From contig NZ_CP015318.1 in the NCBI RefSeq assembly GCF_001686985.1, positions 2,912,001-2,976,000 on the forward strand: a stretch of 64,000 nt of DNA, in the 5' to 3' direction. Under the pieces are notes generated by a model. It was not told the DNA's origin. It ran no database searches and worked only from the letters and a program-made list of their open reading frames with translations. This DNA is from Mesorhizobium amorphae CCNWGS0123 (GTDB lineage: Bacteria; Pseudomonadota; Alphaproteobacteria; Rhizobiales; Rhizobiaceae). Positions 1-8,580 of the stretch are shown in pieces. The position numbers and the translations under genes were made by a program. Position 1 is the stretch's first letter. Each line of letters starts with the position of its first letter.

Positions 1-2359
1 AGCCGATATGAGCCAGGCGCAGGGGTTCGGCGGAGAGATACTGCTCGCGGTAGAGCGAGGAATGCAACTCCGGCACGGTTTCCTCGGCCGCTGCGTTGAG
101 CATTTCGACGACACCCAGGGTGAAGTCGGGGCGCCCGGCATGGGCGAGCAGCGAAACTGCGGTATCCGCCCTGCCTTCGCGTGCCGCGATCTCGGCCAGC
201 AGCTGCATCGCGTCCGCGCTGTTGGGGGAAACTGCGCTCAACCGGAGATATCGTTCGTCCTTGACCCGAAGCTCCAGATTCCAGAGGTTGAGTTCTTTCT
301 CATGATTGGCGGTGTTCGAGCTGATGCCGAGTTGCACGAACATGTCCGTATTCGCGAACTTGTGCTTTCGGAAGACGTTGATGATCGGCTTGCGGTTCCG
401 CAGCCACTCGGCATTTCGGTTCATGCCGGTCGGCGATGAGCGATACCAATAGAGGGGCTCCGGGACGGTGACAATCTCCAGGCCGGCTTGGTCCGCGCGG
501 AGGAAGAATTCCCAATCGCTGGCCGAAAAGCCTCGCTCCTCGTTGAGGTAGCCTATCTTGTCGAAAACCTCGCGCCGGAACATCGCGTTGGCATCGCCAT
601 ACGGATTGGTGATCAGGGCGATGTCCGTAGGTCCGCCGACCGGAAAATAGAGCATGTAACCGCTCTTCGTATCCGGCGGCACGAAAGGTTCGTTGAGCCA
701 CTTGGCGAAGGTCGTGCAGATATCGGCACCGGACTTTTGCATGCCGGCAACGAAGGCACTGACGGCGTTCGGGAACAGCACGTTGTCGTCGTCCAGGAAC
801 AGGATCAGCGAACCCTTGGCCGCGCGGATTCCGGTGTTGCGCGCCTTGCCGAGGAAGCCGTTCTTCTGCCGGATGATCCGCCAGCCGCGCTGCACGAACT
901 CCGGCTCGATCTCGGCCAGCAACTGGACGGCAGCTGGATCGGTGCTGCCGTCGTCAACGAGGACCAGTTCGATGTTTGGGTAATCTTGGCGCCGAACCGA
1001 GGCAATCGCCTGGGGCAGCAGGCTGGCGCGATTGTAGTGCGCCGTAATGATTGAAACGAGCGGTGGCCGGCTCCGGCTTCGGCCTGGGGCCTTGGCGGGT
1101 TCCCTGCGGAATTTCGCGTGCAGCCTGCTCCAGGCTTTTTCACGCACGTCCCGTTTGTGCAGCGGCCTGGCCGGGCCGAACGATCGGCTTTCCAGCACTG
1201 ACGCAATCTTGGCCGCGATGGCCGACGCGGACGCCTCCATCATGATGGCATCGGCCGATCTCGGATGGAGCACGTCGCGAACGCTGCCGACATCCGTCGC
1301 GACAAACGGGATCTCCTCATCGAGGCATGTCACCACATCGAGCGGAAGCTGAGCAGCCGTGTGCGTAATCGCCACCAGTGCATGGCTCTGCCGGAGATAT
1401 CTGAAGATCTCGGGTTCGTCTCGAATGGGCAGGAGCTTCAGCTTGAACGGCCACTGCTGCGCCCGGCGAACGATCATGCCGCCCGAATGTTCGCCCAGCA
1501 CATGACCGAACGCGCCGACGACGGTCACCGCCAGGTCGGCCACGCCGCTGTCGGCCAGGCGGTCGAGCGCATCGCAAAACAGCGTCAGTCCGCCGCGCGC
1601 CTCCGTGCCCGAGAAATGAACAATTTCGGCTGTCGGCCGCTCGCGCGGCCGGTAATGATCGACGGCGAAGTTCGAACGCCACTCCTCAGGCTCAAGCGGC
1701 GCGGCAATGTGACGGCTGGCGGGCAGTTTCCATCCCGCCTTGGTCATCCAGTCGAGCAGGGACTGGCCGGTGACGACAAGATGGTCGCAGGTCTCGGCCG
1801 ACGTCTTTTCCATGTGCGCGACGGTCATCTGGTCCTTCTGCTCGACCGCGCGGGCATTGGCCTCCAGCTTCCACATGAGCGGCTCATGGGCGAGCACGAC
1901 GATCGCAGGCGGAGCGGGAAAAACGCCCGTCCGCTTGGCGACGGTGGGGAAATGCGCCAGGCCGCCCTCGAGCGAAAAATAGACGACGTCGAAATCATTC
2001 TGCTTGAGGTAGTGGTAGACGGCGACCGAGTTCTTGTCGCTCGCCTCATTGCCGCGCAGCAACTGGGGCGATGGCGGCAGCAATTCGAGCCGCACCAGGA
2101 AATTGTCGAAGCACCATTTGCCCAGCCTGGCGATCTCGTTCGCATCAGGCTGGCTGCCGAGCGGGCTCGGCACCCAGAGCAGGGTCACGGTGTCGCCGGT
2201 TCTCGCCAGATGCTGCGCCAGCGCGTAGCTTGCCGACCCGGGATCGGCAGTCACCGTCGAGCCGAACTCAACCTCCGAAACGATACACACGTTGCGAGGC
2301 TTCTGATTTGCTTGTCGCTTGCCCTTGGGCGTCGCGCCTGCCTTAGAACCAACGCTCAA
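1..2359 (-). CDS. Two-domain glycosyltransferase (GT4-like N-terminus + GT2), 3' end outside window
   Basis: The reading frame is open from a TTG start at 2359-2357, with GGGGGA four bases upstream, to the left edge, so about 786 codons are visible and the stop lies outside. It is a clear paralogue of the 891-residue enzyme at 3970-6645. The N-terminal half begins with a Rossmann-like strand (RNVCIVSEVEFG) followed by TVTLLWVP. The second half is a family-2 glycosyltransferase with VSIITAHYN (near 1055), LVDDGS, the metal/nucleotide-sugar motif LFLDDDN (near 785-805), YGDANAM, DWEFF and LYWYRS. By family it should transfer sugars from NDP-donors to a surface glycan; donor and acceptor cannot be told. 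It is divergent from the GT2 gene at 2460. Confidence 0.85.
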   Translation of the reverse strand, partial: MSVGSKAGATPKGKRQANQKPRNVCIVSEVEFGSTVTADPGSASYALAQHLARTGDTVTLLWVPSPLGSQPDANEIARLGKWCFDNFLVRLELLPPSPQLLRGNEASDKNSVAVYHYLKQNDFDVVYFSLEGGLAHFPTVAKRTGVFPAPPAIVVLAHEPLMWKLEANARAVEQKDQMTVAHMEKTSAETCDHLVVTGQSLLDWMTKAGWKLPASRHIAAPLEPEEWRSNFAVDHYRPRERPTAEIVHFSGTEARGGLTLFCDALDRLADSGVADLAVTVVGAFGHVLGEHSGGMIVRRAQQWPFKLKLLPIRDEPEIFRYLRQSHALVAITHTAAQLPLDVVTCLDEEIPFVATDVGSVRDVLHPRSADAIMMEASASAIAAKIASVLESRSFGPARPLHKRDVREKAWSRLHAKFRREPAKAPGRSRSRPPLVSIITAHYNRASLLPQAIASVRRQDYPNIELVLVDDGSTDPAAVQLLAEIEPEFVQRGWRIIRQKNGFLGKARNTGIRAAKGSLILFLDDDNVLFPNAVSAFVAGMQKSGADICTTFAKWLNEPFVPPDTKSGYMLYFPVGGPTDIALITNPYGDANAMFRREVFDKIGYLNEERGFSASDWEFFLRADQAGLEIVTVPEPLYWYRSSPTGMNRNAEWLRNRKPIINVFRKHKFANTDMFVQLGISSNTANHEKELNLWNLELRVKDERYLRLSAVSPNSADAMQLLAEIAAREGRADTAVSLLAHAGRPDFTLGVVEMLNAAAEETVPELHSSLYREQYLSAEPLRLAHIG

Positions 2360-2459
2360 TCAGTCCCCCGATTAGTCCGTCTGTCAGCCTGCCCCGCTCG
2401 AAACAGTCTTGCCAACAGTTGGATAACACTTTGATAATTGTCTTGCGGGCATAACGCAC

Positions 2460-3509
2460 GTGTCTTTCGCGCGCAAACGGATTGAAGACGTTCGGATGAT
2501 TGGCCTTCTACCCCCAAGACATCTCGCGCGGCTGGATGATCGGCAGATCGACATAGCCGATGGCGAGATCCTGTGCTTTGTCGGCCTGCGCAACGAAGCG
2601 ACGTTGTTGCCGCATATCCTCGACCACTACCGCGGCCTTGGCGTCGACCGCTTTTTCTTCCTGGACAATGGTTCGACGGACGGCACCCGTGAGCTGATCC
2701 TGGAACAGCCGGACAGCCACTGCTTCCACACCGAGGGATCGCATTTCGCCGAGAACATCGATCCGCCGCGATGGATCAACACGCTCATGAACGTCTTCGG
2801 CACCGGCCATTGGTGCCTTTCGGTCGACGCCGACGAGCTTCTCGTCTATCCCGATCTTGGGCGGGTAAACCTGCGCCAGCTTTGCAGCTATCTCGACTCG
2901 ACCGGCGCCGAAGCCGTGATCGGCTCGATGATCGACATGTATGCCGACGGCCCGCTGGCCGAATACAGCTATGACGGCACGAAACCGCTCATCGAGGCTT
3001 CACCCTACTTCGATCCGGAGCCCGGATGGCTGCGAGCCCGCGACGGCTTGTATCCGCCGGAGCAGATGTTCGGTGGCGTGCGGGAACGCGTTTTCTGGCA
3101 CGGCCGGTTCAAGCAGACGTTTCCCCCGTGCCTGACGAAGGTGCCGATCGTGCGATGGGGGCGGGGCACGCACTACCACGTGGCGCAGCACACGATCAGC
3201 AAGGTCCGGTTCAGCGAACTGCGCGTCGCGTTGCTTCACTTCAAGTTCGTCTGGGGGTTCCGCCAAAAGTCGGCGTCGTCGCTGAGCGAGAACACGCAAC
3301 TGAAGGAAAAGACGCTCGAGGAGCGCGCCGCTTACATGGAAGCGCTGGAGCGCGATCCGAAACTGGCGCTCCGCAACCATCGGTCTGTGCGCTATCGCGG
3401 CGACGCCGCGCAGCTCGTCGATCTCGGCTGGATGAGAACCTCGGATCGCTATGCCGAATTTGTGTCGAGCCTGACTGCGCGGCGCCTTGACGGCGACGCG
3501 ACCACCTGA
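2460..3509 (+). CDS. GT2-like glycosyltransferase (Glyco_tranf_2_4 type)
   Basis: This 349-residue protein has the opening CFVGLRNEATLLPHILDHY followed by FFFLDNGSTDGT, the signature of the group of GT2-like enzymes that includes Glyco_tranf_2_4 and GT92-like proteins. A DxD-like SVDADELLVYP follows near residue 125 and fits the nucleotide-sugar/metal site. There is no signal peptide or membrane segment, so it is probably cytosolic and acts on a lipid-linked or nascent glycan. It is read away from the large glycosyltransferase at 1-2359 across a gap of about 100 bases, so the two may share a control region. Substrate unknown; family assignment is firm, the polysaccharide role is inferred from the neighbours. 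Confidence 0.82.
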   Translation: MSFARKRIEDVRMIGLLPPRHLARLDDRQIDIADGEILCFVGLRNEATLLPHILDHYRGLGVDRFFFLDNGSTDGTRELILEQPDSHCFHTEGSHFAENIDPPRWINTLMNVFGTGHWCLSVDADELLVYPDLGRVNLRQLCSYLDSTGAEAVIGSMIDMYADGPLAEYSYDGTKPLIEASPYFDPEPGWLRARDGLYPPEQMFGGVRERVFWHGRFKQTFPPCLTKVPIVRWGRGTHYHVAQHTISKVRFSELRVALLHFKFVWGFRQKSASSLSENTQLKEKTLEERAAYMEALERDPKLALRNHRSVRYRGDAAQLVDLGWMRTSDRYAEFVSSLTARRLDGDATT

Positions 3510-3538
3510 CTGCCAAAACGGGAAGACGCAGCTAAGAC

Positions 3539-3829
3539 CTATCCGCCGTAGCGGCCGCCGCCATCGCCACCGTTTCCATTCCCACCTTCCGCCGCAAACT
3601 GGGACAGGCTGTTGAGCGCAAGCGCCTTACAGGCCGTCGGAGCATTCGGATAACGGTGCAGATAGTCCTCGAGCGCCTCGATGGTGCCGACCTTAAGCGC
3701 CTGCTCGCAAGCAAGCTCGGCCTCCTTGACGGGAGCAACCGCCAATTGCGCCTGCGCCACGTTGGAAAAAGCAACGCTGACGCCCAGAACACTAAGTCCA
3801 CCCAACAGTAGCGATTGGATTTTACGCAT
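3539..3829 (-). CDS. Small exported protein with a conserved ALxDYLxRYPxAPTxCKALALN segment
   Basis: The chosen ATG at 3829 gives 96 residues and has AAGGGG about six bases upstream; a longer open frame exists but lacks that signal. Residues 1-25 (MRKIQSLLLGGLSVLGVSV and following, ending AQAQ) are a signal peptide. The mature part carries EAELACEQALKVGTIEALED followed by a tyrosine/arginine-proline segment, then two cysteines and a Gly/Asn tail ending GGRYGG. Short exported proteins with such a segment are common in rhizobia but have no assigned function. It lies just downstream of the 891-residue glycosyltransferase on the same strand, 140 bases apart, so co-transcription is possible. Confidence 0.7.
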   Translation of the reverse strand: MRKIQSLLLGGLSVLGVSVAFSNVAQAQLAVAPVKEAELACEQALKVGTIEALEDYLHRYPNAPTACKALALNSLSQFAAEGGNGNGGDGGGRYGG

Positions 3830-3969
3830 TACACACCCCTTCCACTTCGAACCCCATAGCCCCTTGATAATATTAGTTGTTAGTAATTTGTCAACCATAA
3901 CAGCGGCCAAGCAGCCGTTCTCTTGGGGAATGGTTAACGGGTCTCGGGGCCTGCTCGCCCGCTGGATTG

Positions 3970-6645
3970 CTATCCGCTGAGCGTCAGCTTTCGAAAGAAG
4001 GCATTGGTCGGAAAACCATTGGGCGTCGCCGCAAAACGCACCGCAAGAACGATAGAAAGCGGCATCTTGCGCCTGGCGTGAAGCATCACCACCAGGGGGT
4101 GGCGCACGAATTTGTCTTTCACGGTGATCCACCCCGAAAAGGCAATCGTTTGGGCGGCGATGTCCTGCTGCCAGTCTATGGTTCGATCGGGGCGGGCGAG
4201 AGCCAGGGCGAAGTCCATTGCCGGTGCGTCGGCATGCGCGACTTCGACGATTGCTTCTATCTTGCGGAAGAAGGGCGGAAAATGATGATCAAGCGATGCG
4301 GCGACCGCACCCTCCAGATGCGGACGCAGGAACACTCCACCGCCATCCGGTGCGACCAGCAGCAAGGGGAGAGGCGAGGGGCGCGGTGTGAGCAGCCGTG
4401 CGCCCCTCAACATGTCGAAGCCGAGAGTGTTCGAGCCGACATCTGCGCTGTCCGGGTCACGGCGCTCATCGGCTTGGGGGCGTCCAAGCAAGGTGGCTGC
4501 CGTGTCGGGGCGACCGACCGATGCGGCAATGGCGGCAAGTTTCGCCATGGCGGCATCGCTGTTCGGCTCGACGTCGCAGAGCTCCAGATATTTCCGATTG
4601 GCGGGTGTATACTTCAGGTTTTCGCGCGCGCTTTCGATCTCGGATTGCGCCGTATTCTGGGCGATGGCCAACTTGTAGAGCTGCCCCAGATCACCGAATT
4701 GGCTTGACTTGAACGCTTCCATGACGGGGAGGCGATTGTCGTACCAATTCGACGTCCGGAACATTCCGTCAGGCTTCGAGCGGTACCAGTAGAGCGGTTT
4801 TGGAATAGGCCTGAGCTTGAGCCCGGCAAGCGAGGCTCGCGCAAAGAATTCCCAGTCGTGCATGGCGTAGCCCGGTTGCTCGATCCAGAACCCGATCTGT
4901 GCAAAGACGGATCGACGCACCATCGCATTGGCATCGCCATAGACATTGTGGATCAGGCCAAGCGTGTCGGGACCACCCAATGGCAAATACTGGATCAGCC
5001 CATCGGCCCGGTCCCCGGGCACGAAATCCTCATAGAAGATCAGTTGGAACGCGGTGCAGATGTCCGCGCCTGAAATTGCCATGGCGCGCACGAAATGCTC
5101 GACAGCCTCCGGAAACAGCGCGTTGTCATCGTCGACGAACAGGATCAGCTCGCCATGCGCGGCACGGATGCCGGCATTTCGCGCCGCGCCGAGATGCCGC
5201 TGCGGCCGCCGCAGGATCTTCCATCCGCGCTGACGGAAGGTCGGCTCCAACACATCCAGCAGTCGCCTGGCTTCGTCTAGGTCGCTTCCGTCGTCGACCA
5301 GCACCAGCTCCAGCTGATCGTAGGTTTGCGCTTCGATCGCCGCGATCGCCTGTTTCAGATAGAGCGGCCGGTTGCGATGGGCCATGACGATCGAGACCAG
5401 CGGTGACGATCCGGCGCCTTTATGGATGCGCCTCCGCTTGGCCGGCGTCGGCACATTGCGCGTATCCAGCCATGACTGACGGCATTGGCCGAGGCTGTCG
5501 ATCGGCAATGGGCGAGGGGGATCCTTGAGCGCCGCCAGGATCGCCTGCGCCAAAGCGGCAGCGTCGGCATCGACCAGTCGCGGTTGCCTTGCCTGTGGCT
5601 TCCAGGTCTCGGCGTGCGCGCCGACATTGGTTGCAACGAATGGCAATCCCGCTTCGATACATGCGGCGACGGCTCCGCCGGTCGATGCGGCTCGGGCGGG
5701 TATGACGGCAAGCGCGCCGGCGCGCGTGGCGTAGTCGAGCTTTGCCGCAAGGTTCGCGCGCGGCACCATGTTGAGCTTGAACGGCCACCGCTCGGCGCGT
5801 CGCAGAAGCAGGCCGCCACTGTGCTCGCCCATGATCTTTCCGAATGGTCCGAATGCGGTGACCGTCAGGCCTTTGGGCGCCGTCGGCGCCAGGATGTCCA
5901 ATGCATCGCACAACAGCGTCATGCCATCGCGAAGGTGCCATCCGGCAAAGGCGACAAGTTCTTTTGAGCTTTGTTTCCCGACCGACGATCGCACGCCTGC
6001 CTGGTCGATCCGATCCTGGAGCAGCGGCGTCACCACCGCCTTCTTCACCTTCCAATCTTTCGACAACATCCACTTGCGCAGTGCGGCAGACGCGCAGATC
6101 GTGCGATCAGCCATCTCCGCGCAATATTTCTCCATGTAGGTCACGGCAATTGCGTCGGTGCTTCCCATGAACGCCCTGTCGGCTTCATGCGCCCATTCCA
6201 GCGGCGCCTGGGCAATGACCACAACCGGCGGAGCGGCAAAGGCCCCGGTCTCGACCGCCAGCAGCGTATAGTAGGGCAATCCGCCCTCGAGGGGCGCGTA
6301 GACCAGATCGTGGCCGGACCGTTCGAGGTAGTGCAGCAGCGCAGCGGACTGGCTCTCGGGCGTCGCCAGCGAAGGAAGCAGCTGATCGGACCTGTCGAGC
6401 ACTTCCAGTCGGACGGAGGCTGCCTCAAACTCACGGTGACGCGCTGCCACCTCCTCGGAGGAAGGCACATCGCTCCCCGGAACCCATAGCAGGGTGACCT
6501 CGTCACCGTCCCCGGCGAAAAGCCTGGCCAGTTCCGCCGTGGCTGTGTCGTCGTCGCCAGGCCCGATCGCCCGCGTCACGACACAGACACGGCGAGGCCT
6601 GCCTTGCGGCTCCAACGGCCTCCGCTCCTTGCCACCAACGGCCAT
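3970..6645 (-). CDS. Three-part glycosyltransferase (GT4-like + GT2 + C-terminal domain)
   Basis: The 891-residue protein has a GT4/GT1-like half (about residues 18-390, with FAGWHLRDG, VTAFGPFGK and EAGLPFVATNVG in the positions of a GT-B C-lobe). A GT2 domain follows (about 415-625: SIVMAHRNRP, VLVDDGSD at 449-456, FVDDDN at 503-508, MHDWEFF at 595-601). A last 120 residues look like a beta-rich module of unknown type. Two catalytic modules in one chain often add successive sugars. It is paralogous to the gene at 1-2359, with the GT4-like part also conserved, so the pair arose by duplication. No membrane segment is seen. Donor, acceptor and linkage are unknown. Confidence 0.9.
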   Translation of the reverse strand: MAVGGKERRPLEPQGRPRRVCVVTRAIGPGDDDTATAELARLFAGDGDEVTLLWVPGSDVPSSEEVAARHREFEAASVRLEVLDRSDQLLPSLATPESQSAALLHYLERSGHDLVYAPLEGGLPYYTLLAVETGAFAAPPVVVIAQAPLEWAHEADRAFMGSTDAIAVTYMEKYCAEMADRTICASAALRKWMLSKDWKVKKAVVTPLLQDRIDQAGVRSSVGKQSSKELVAFAGWHLRDGMTLLCDALDILAPTAPKGLTVTAFGPFGKIMGEHSGGLLLRRAERWPFKLNMVPRANLAAKLDYATRAGALAVIPARAASTGGAVAACIEAGLPFVATNVGAHAETWKPQARQPRLVDADAAALAQAILAALKDPPRPLPIDSLGQCRQSWLDTRNVPTPAKRRRIHKGAGSSPLVSIVMAHRNRPLYLKQAIAAIEAQTYDQLELVLVDDGSDLDEARRLLDVLEPTFRQRGWKILRRPQRHLGAARNAGIRAAHGELILFVDDDNALFPEAVEHFVRAMAISGADICTAFQLIFYEDFVPGDRADGLIQYLPLGGPDTLGLIHNVYGDANAMVRRSVFAQIGFWIEQPGYAMHDWEFFARASLAGLKLRPIPKPLYWYRSKPDGMFRTSNWYDNRLPVMEAFKSSQFGDLGQLYKLAIAQNTAQSEIESARENLKYTPANRKYLELCDVEPNSDAAMAKLAAIAASVGRPDTAATLLGRPQADERRDPDSADVGSNTLGFDMLRGARLLTPRPSPLPLLLVAPDGGGVFLRPHLEGAVAASLDHHFPPFFRKIEAIVEVAHADAPAMDFALALARPDRTIDWQQDIAAQTIAFSGWITVKDKFVRHPLVVMLHARRKMPLSIVLAVRFAATPNGFPTNAFFRKLTLSG

Positions 6646-6881
6646 CGAAGTTCCTCTGATCCAATTCCGCCGAACGCGCTTCCGCAGCGCGGTCCATCGA
6701 CAATGATGCCTGCGCCGGGTTTACTTTTCAGTGATCATCCTTCAGCGCCATTGGTAAACCAAATCGTCAAGCAGGTTCTAAAACACCTGTACAATCAATC
6801 GACTGTTACAACTTTAGCGATGCGGAATAATCAATCTTTACGCCTCCCGGCTAGGCATTGACGGCATAGCAGGAGGCGCAA

Positions 6882-7397
6882 ATGAAAACGACAATGAAGT
6901 TTCTCGGCGCGCTCGGTTTGATGGGCGCACTGGTCTCGGCAAGCACTGCAGGTGAATTGCTGCGCCCAAGCATCAAGCTCGGCACTGCCAACGTCAAGAC
7001 GATCAGCGGCGATCGCGGCGGCTATGTGATCGACTATGCCATCCGTGTGCTGAAAATGCGCCGCAGCGGCGGCTTTGTGCGCTTCAACGGCGCGTGCGAC
7101 TCGGCCTGCACCCTGTACCTGGCCATGCCCAAGGGCAAAGTGTGTGTCACACAGAGGGCGTCGTTCGGCTTCCATCTGCCCTATGGCGCTGGGGCGCGGG
7201 GCAACCAGGTAGCCGCGAATTTCATGATGAAGAACTACCCGGGCTGGGTTCGCAGCTGGATCGCGAAGCGCGGTGGGCTCAAGGGCTCCATCGCGACCAT
7301 GACATACGCGGATGCCAGCCGCTATTTGCCGACCTGTCCGTCCGAACAGCGTGTGGCCATCGCAAACCTGGGTCCGACACGCCTGCGTGGCGGCTGA
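6882..7397 (+). CDS. Exported ClpP/crotonase-fold-like protein
   Basis: The start ATG at 6882 has AGGAGG ten bases upstream. Residues 1-24 are a signal peptide ending in ASTAG. The mature 147 residues can be laid over the core of ClpP: GACDSACTLYLAMPKGKVC followed by ASFGFHLPYG matches the ClpP stretch holding the nucleophile serine and the catalytic histidine, giving Ser74 and His98 here. Four cysteines (72, 76, 88, 152) suggest disulphides, in line with a periplasmic location. Whether it is a peptidase, a degenerate fold or a binding protein is not known. A hairpin terminator follows its stop. It is read divergently from the glycosyltransferase at 3970-6645. Confidence 0.75.
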   Translation: MKTTMKFLGALGLMGALVSASTAGELLRPSIKLGTANVKTISGDRGGYVIDYAIRVLKMRRSGGFVRFNGACDSACTLYLAMPKGKVCVTQRASFGFHLPYGAGARGNQVAANFMMKNYPGWVRSWIAKRGGLKGSIATMTYADASRYLPTCPSEQRVAIANLGPTRLRGG

Positions 7398-7428
7398 TCG
7401 CAAGAGCCGGTGCTGAAAAGTATCGCGA

Positions 7429-7461
7429 CGGCGGGTGCGCTCGATAGCGCCCGCCGTTGTT
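7429..7461 (+). terminator. Hairpin terminator after the exported ClpP-like gene
   Basis: ACGGCGGG(T)GCGC pairs with GCGCCCGCCGT around a TCGATA loop, with one bulged T, and is followed by the short T-rich run TTGTTGATT. It lies 30 bases after the stop at 7397 and before the next gene. Confidence 0.6.
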
Positions 7462-7545
7462 GATTCATCTGGCGGCTGAGAATTGAATGAACAGGTCATT
7501 TGTGTATTTTCGGGCGCGTCTTCGTTGTATCGGGGCCTGGTGCGA

Positions 7546-8286
7546 ATGCAGTCTCGTCAAAAGTTCGTGCTGATCGCATCGCCAAGAACCGGTTCCCAGG
7601 CACTCAACCGCCATCTCAACCAGTATGACGGGATGGTGATGCACGGCGAGGTCTTCAATTCTGGTTTCGTCGGTCTGCGCCACGACTACCACGAGAAGAT
7701 GAACCTGCCGCGGGAAAGCGTCGAGGTGCGGGATGCCGAACCCGAGCAGTTCATTGCGCGGATTTTCGACGATCCGGCGGCCCGCTTTGTCGGCTTTCAC
7801 ATTTTTCCCGAGCAGACGCGCCCCGCCATTCTTCCCGTGCTCGAAGATGAGAGCATCAAGAAGCTCTGGCTCTTCAGGAACCCGGTGGCATCCTTTGTTT
7901 CATTGCTTGAGGCCGAGGCTTCCGGAGTCTGGATTCTTCATGCCTCGGAACCGTTGCCAGCCGGCGTCTACCGGCAAAAAGTGCATTTCGACATCGATCG
8001 GTTCAATGAGTATCTCCGCGACCTGAACCTGTTCCGAACCAAGATCAAATCCGTCCTGTTCGAAACCGGGCAGCCGTATTTCCCGATCCACTATAGTGAT
8101 ATCGCCGACCCTCTGGTTGGCAACGCGATCATAGCCTATCTCGGCGGCGACCAGCGCCTGGACCATTTCGAGATCGATATCGTGAAGCCACCACCGCGCC
8201 CGTTTGTCGAGCGCATCGAAAATTACTGGGAATTCACCGCTTATTTCAGAGCCATTTCTTCGGAAGCTCTATACGCGTTCGGGTGA
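7546..8286 (+). CDS. Stf0-type sulfotransferase
   Basis: The 246-residue reading from ATG 7546 begins MQSRQKFVLIASPRTGSQAL, the P-loop-like site that binds the 5'-phosphate of PAPS in Stf0/trehalose-2-sulfotransferase type enzymes; an in-frame ATG at 7483 would add 21 residues but places this loop unusually far in. The segment KKLWLFRNPVASFVSLLEA matches the 3'-phosphate binding region (RNPxxSxVS). It should transfer sulfate from PAPS to a hydroxyl of a carbohydrate. No export signal is present, so it acts in the cytosol, probably on a lipid-linked or nucleotide-linked sugar. Its place among glycosyltransferases and before a sulfatase-fold membrane enzyme suggests a modified surface glycan or Nod-factor-like substrate. 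Confidence 0.8.
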   Translation: MQSRQKFVLIASPRTGSQALNRHLNQYDGMVMHGEVFNSGFVGLRHDYHEKMNLPRESVEVRDAEPEQFIARIFDDPAARFVGFHIFPEQTRPAILPVLEDESIKKLWLFRNPVASFVSLLEAEASGVWILHASEPLPAGVYRQKVHFDIDRFNEYLRDLNLFRTKIKSVLFETGQPYFPIHYSDIADPLVGNAIIAYLGGDQRLDHFEIDIVKPPPRPFVERIENYWEFTAYFRAISSEALYAFG

Positions 8287-8580
8287 AGTCCGGGCGGCGA
8301 CGTCCATCGGCGAGGCCACGATCGTCGCGCATGTCTTGTCGCCCATGTCTTGCGGTGTCGGAAATTCGCCGGCTTTCCAATTCTTGCAGAGGCTTGAACC
8401 TGCCGACGGCCGCAAAAACACATCGGCATTCAACGCATTCGGTTAACCAGTTCTCAAGAGACGTGGTTAACGAACACTTGATTTTGTTGACTCTTTTCTA
8501 GCTCGGGCGGATTCTGGCAGCGGGGTTTGAACCTACCGGTCGTGAATTGGCCGGAGCGCAAACTGGCGGCGGGTATTTGT

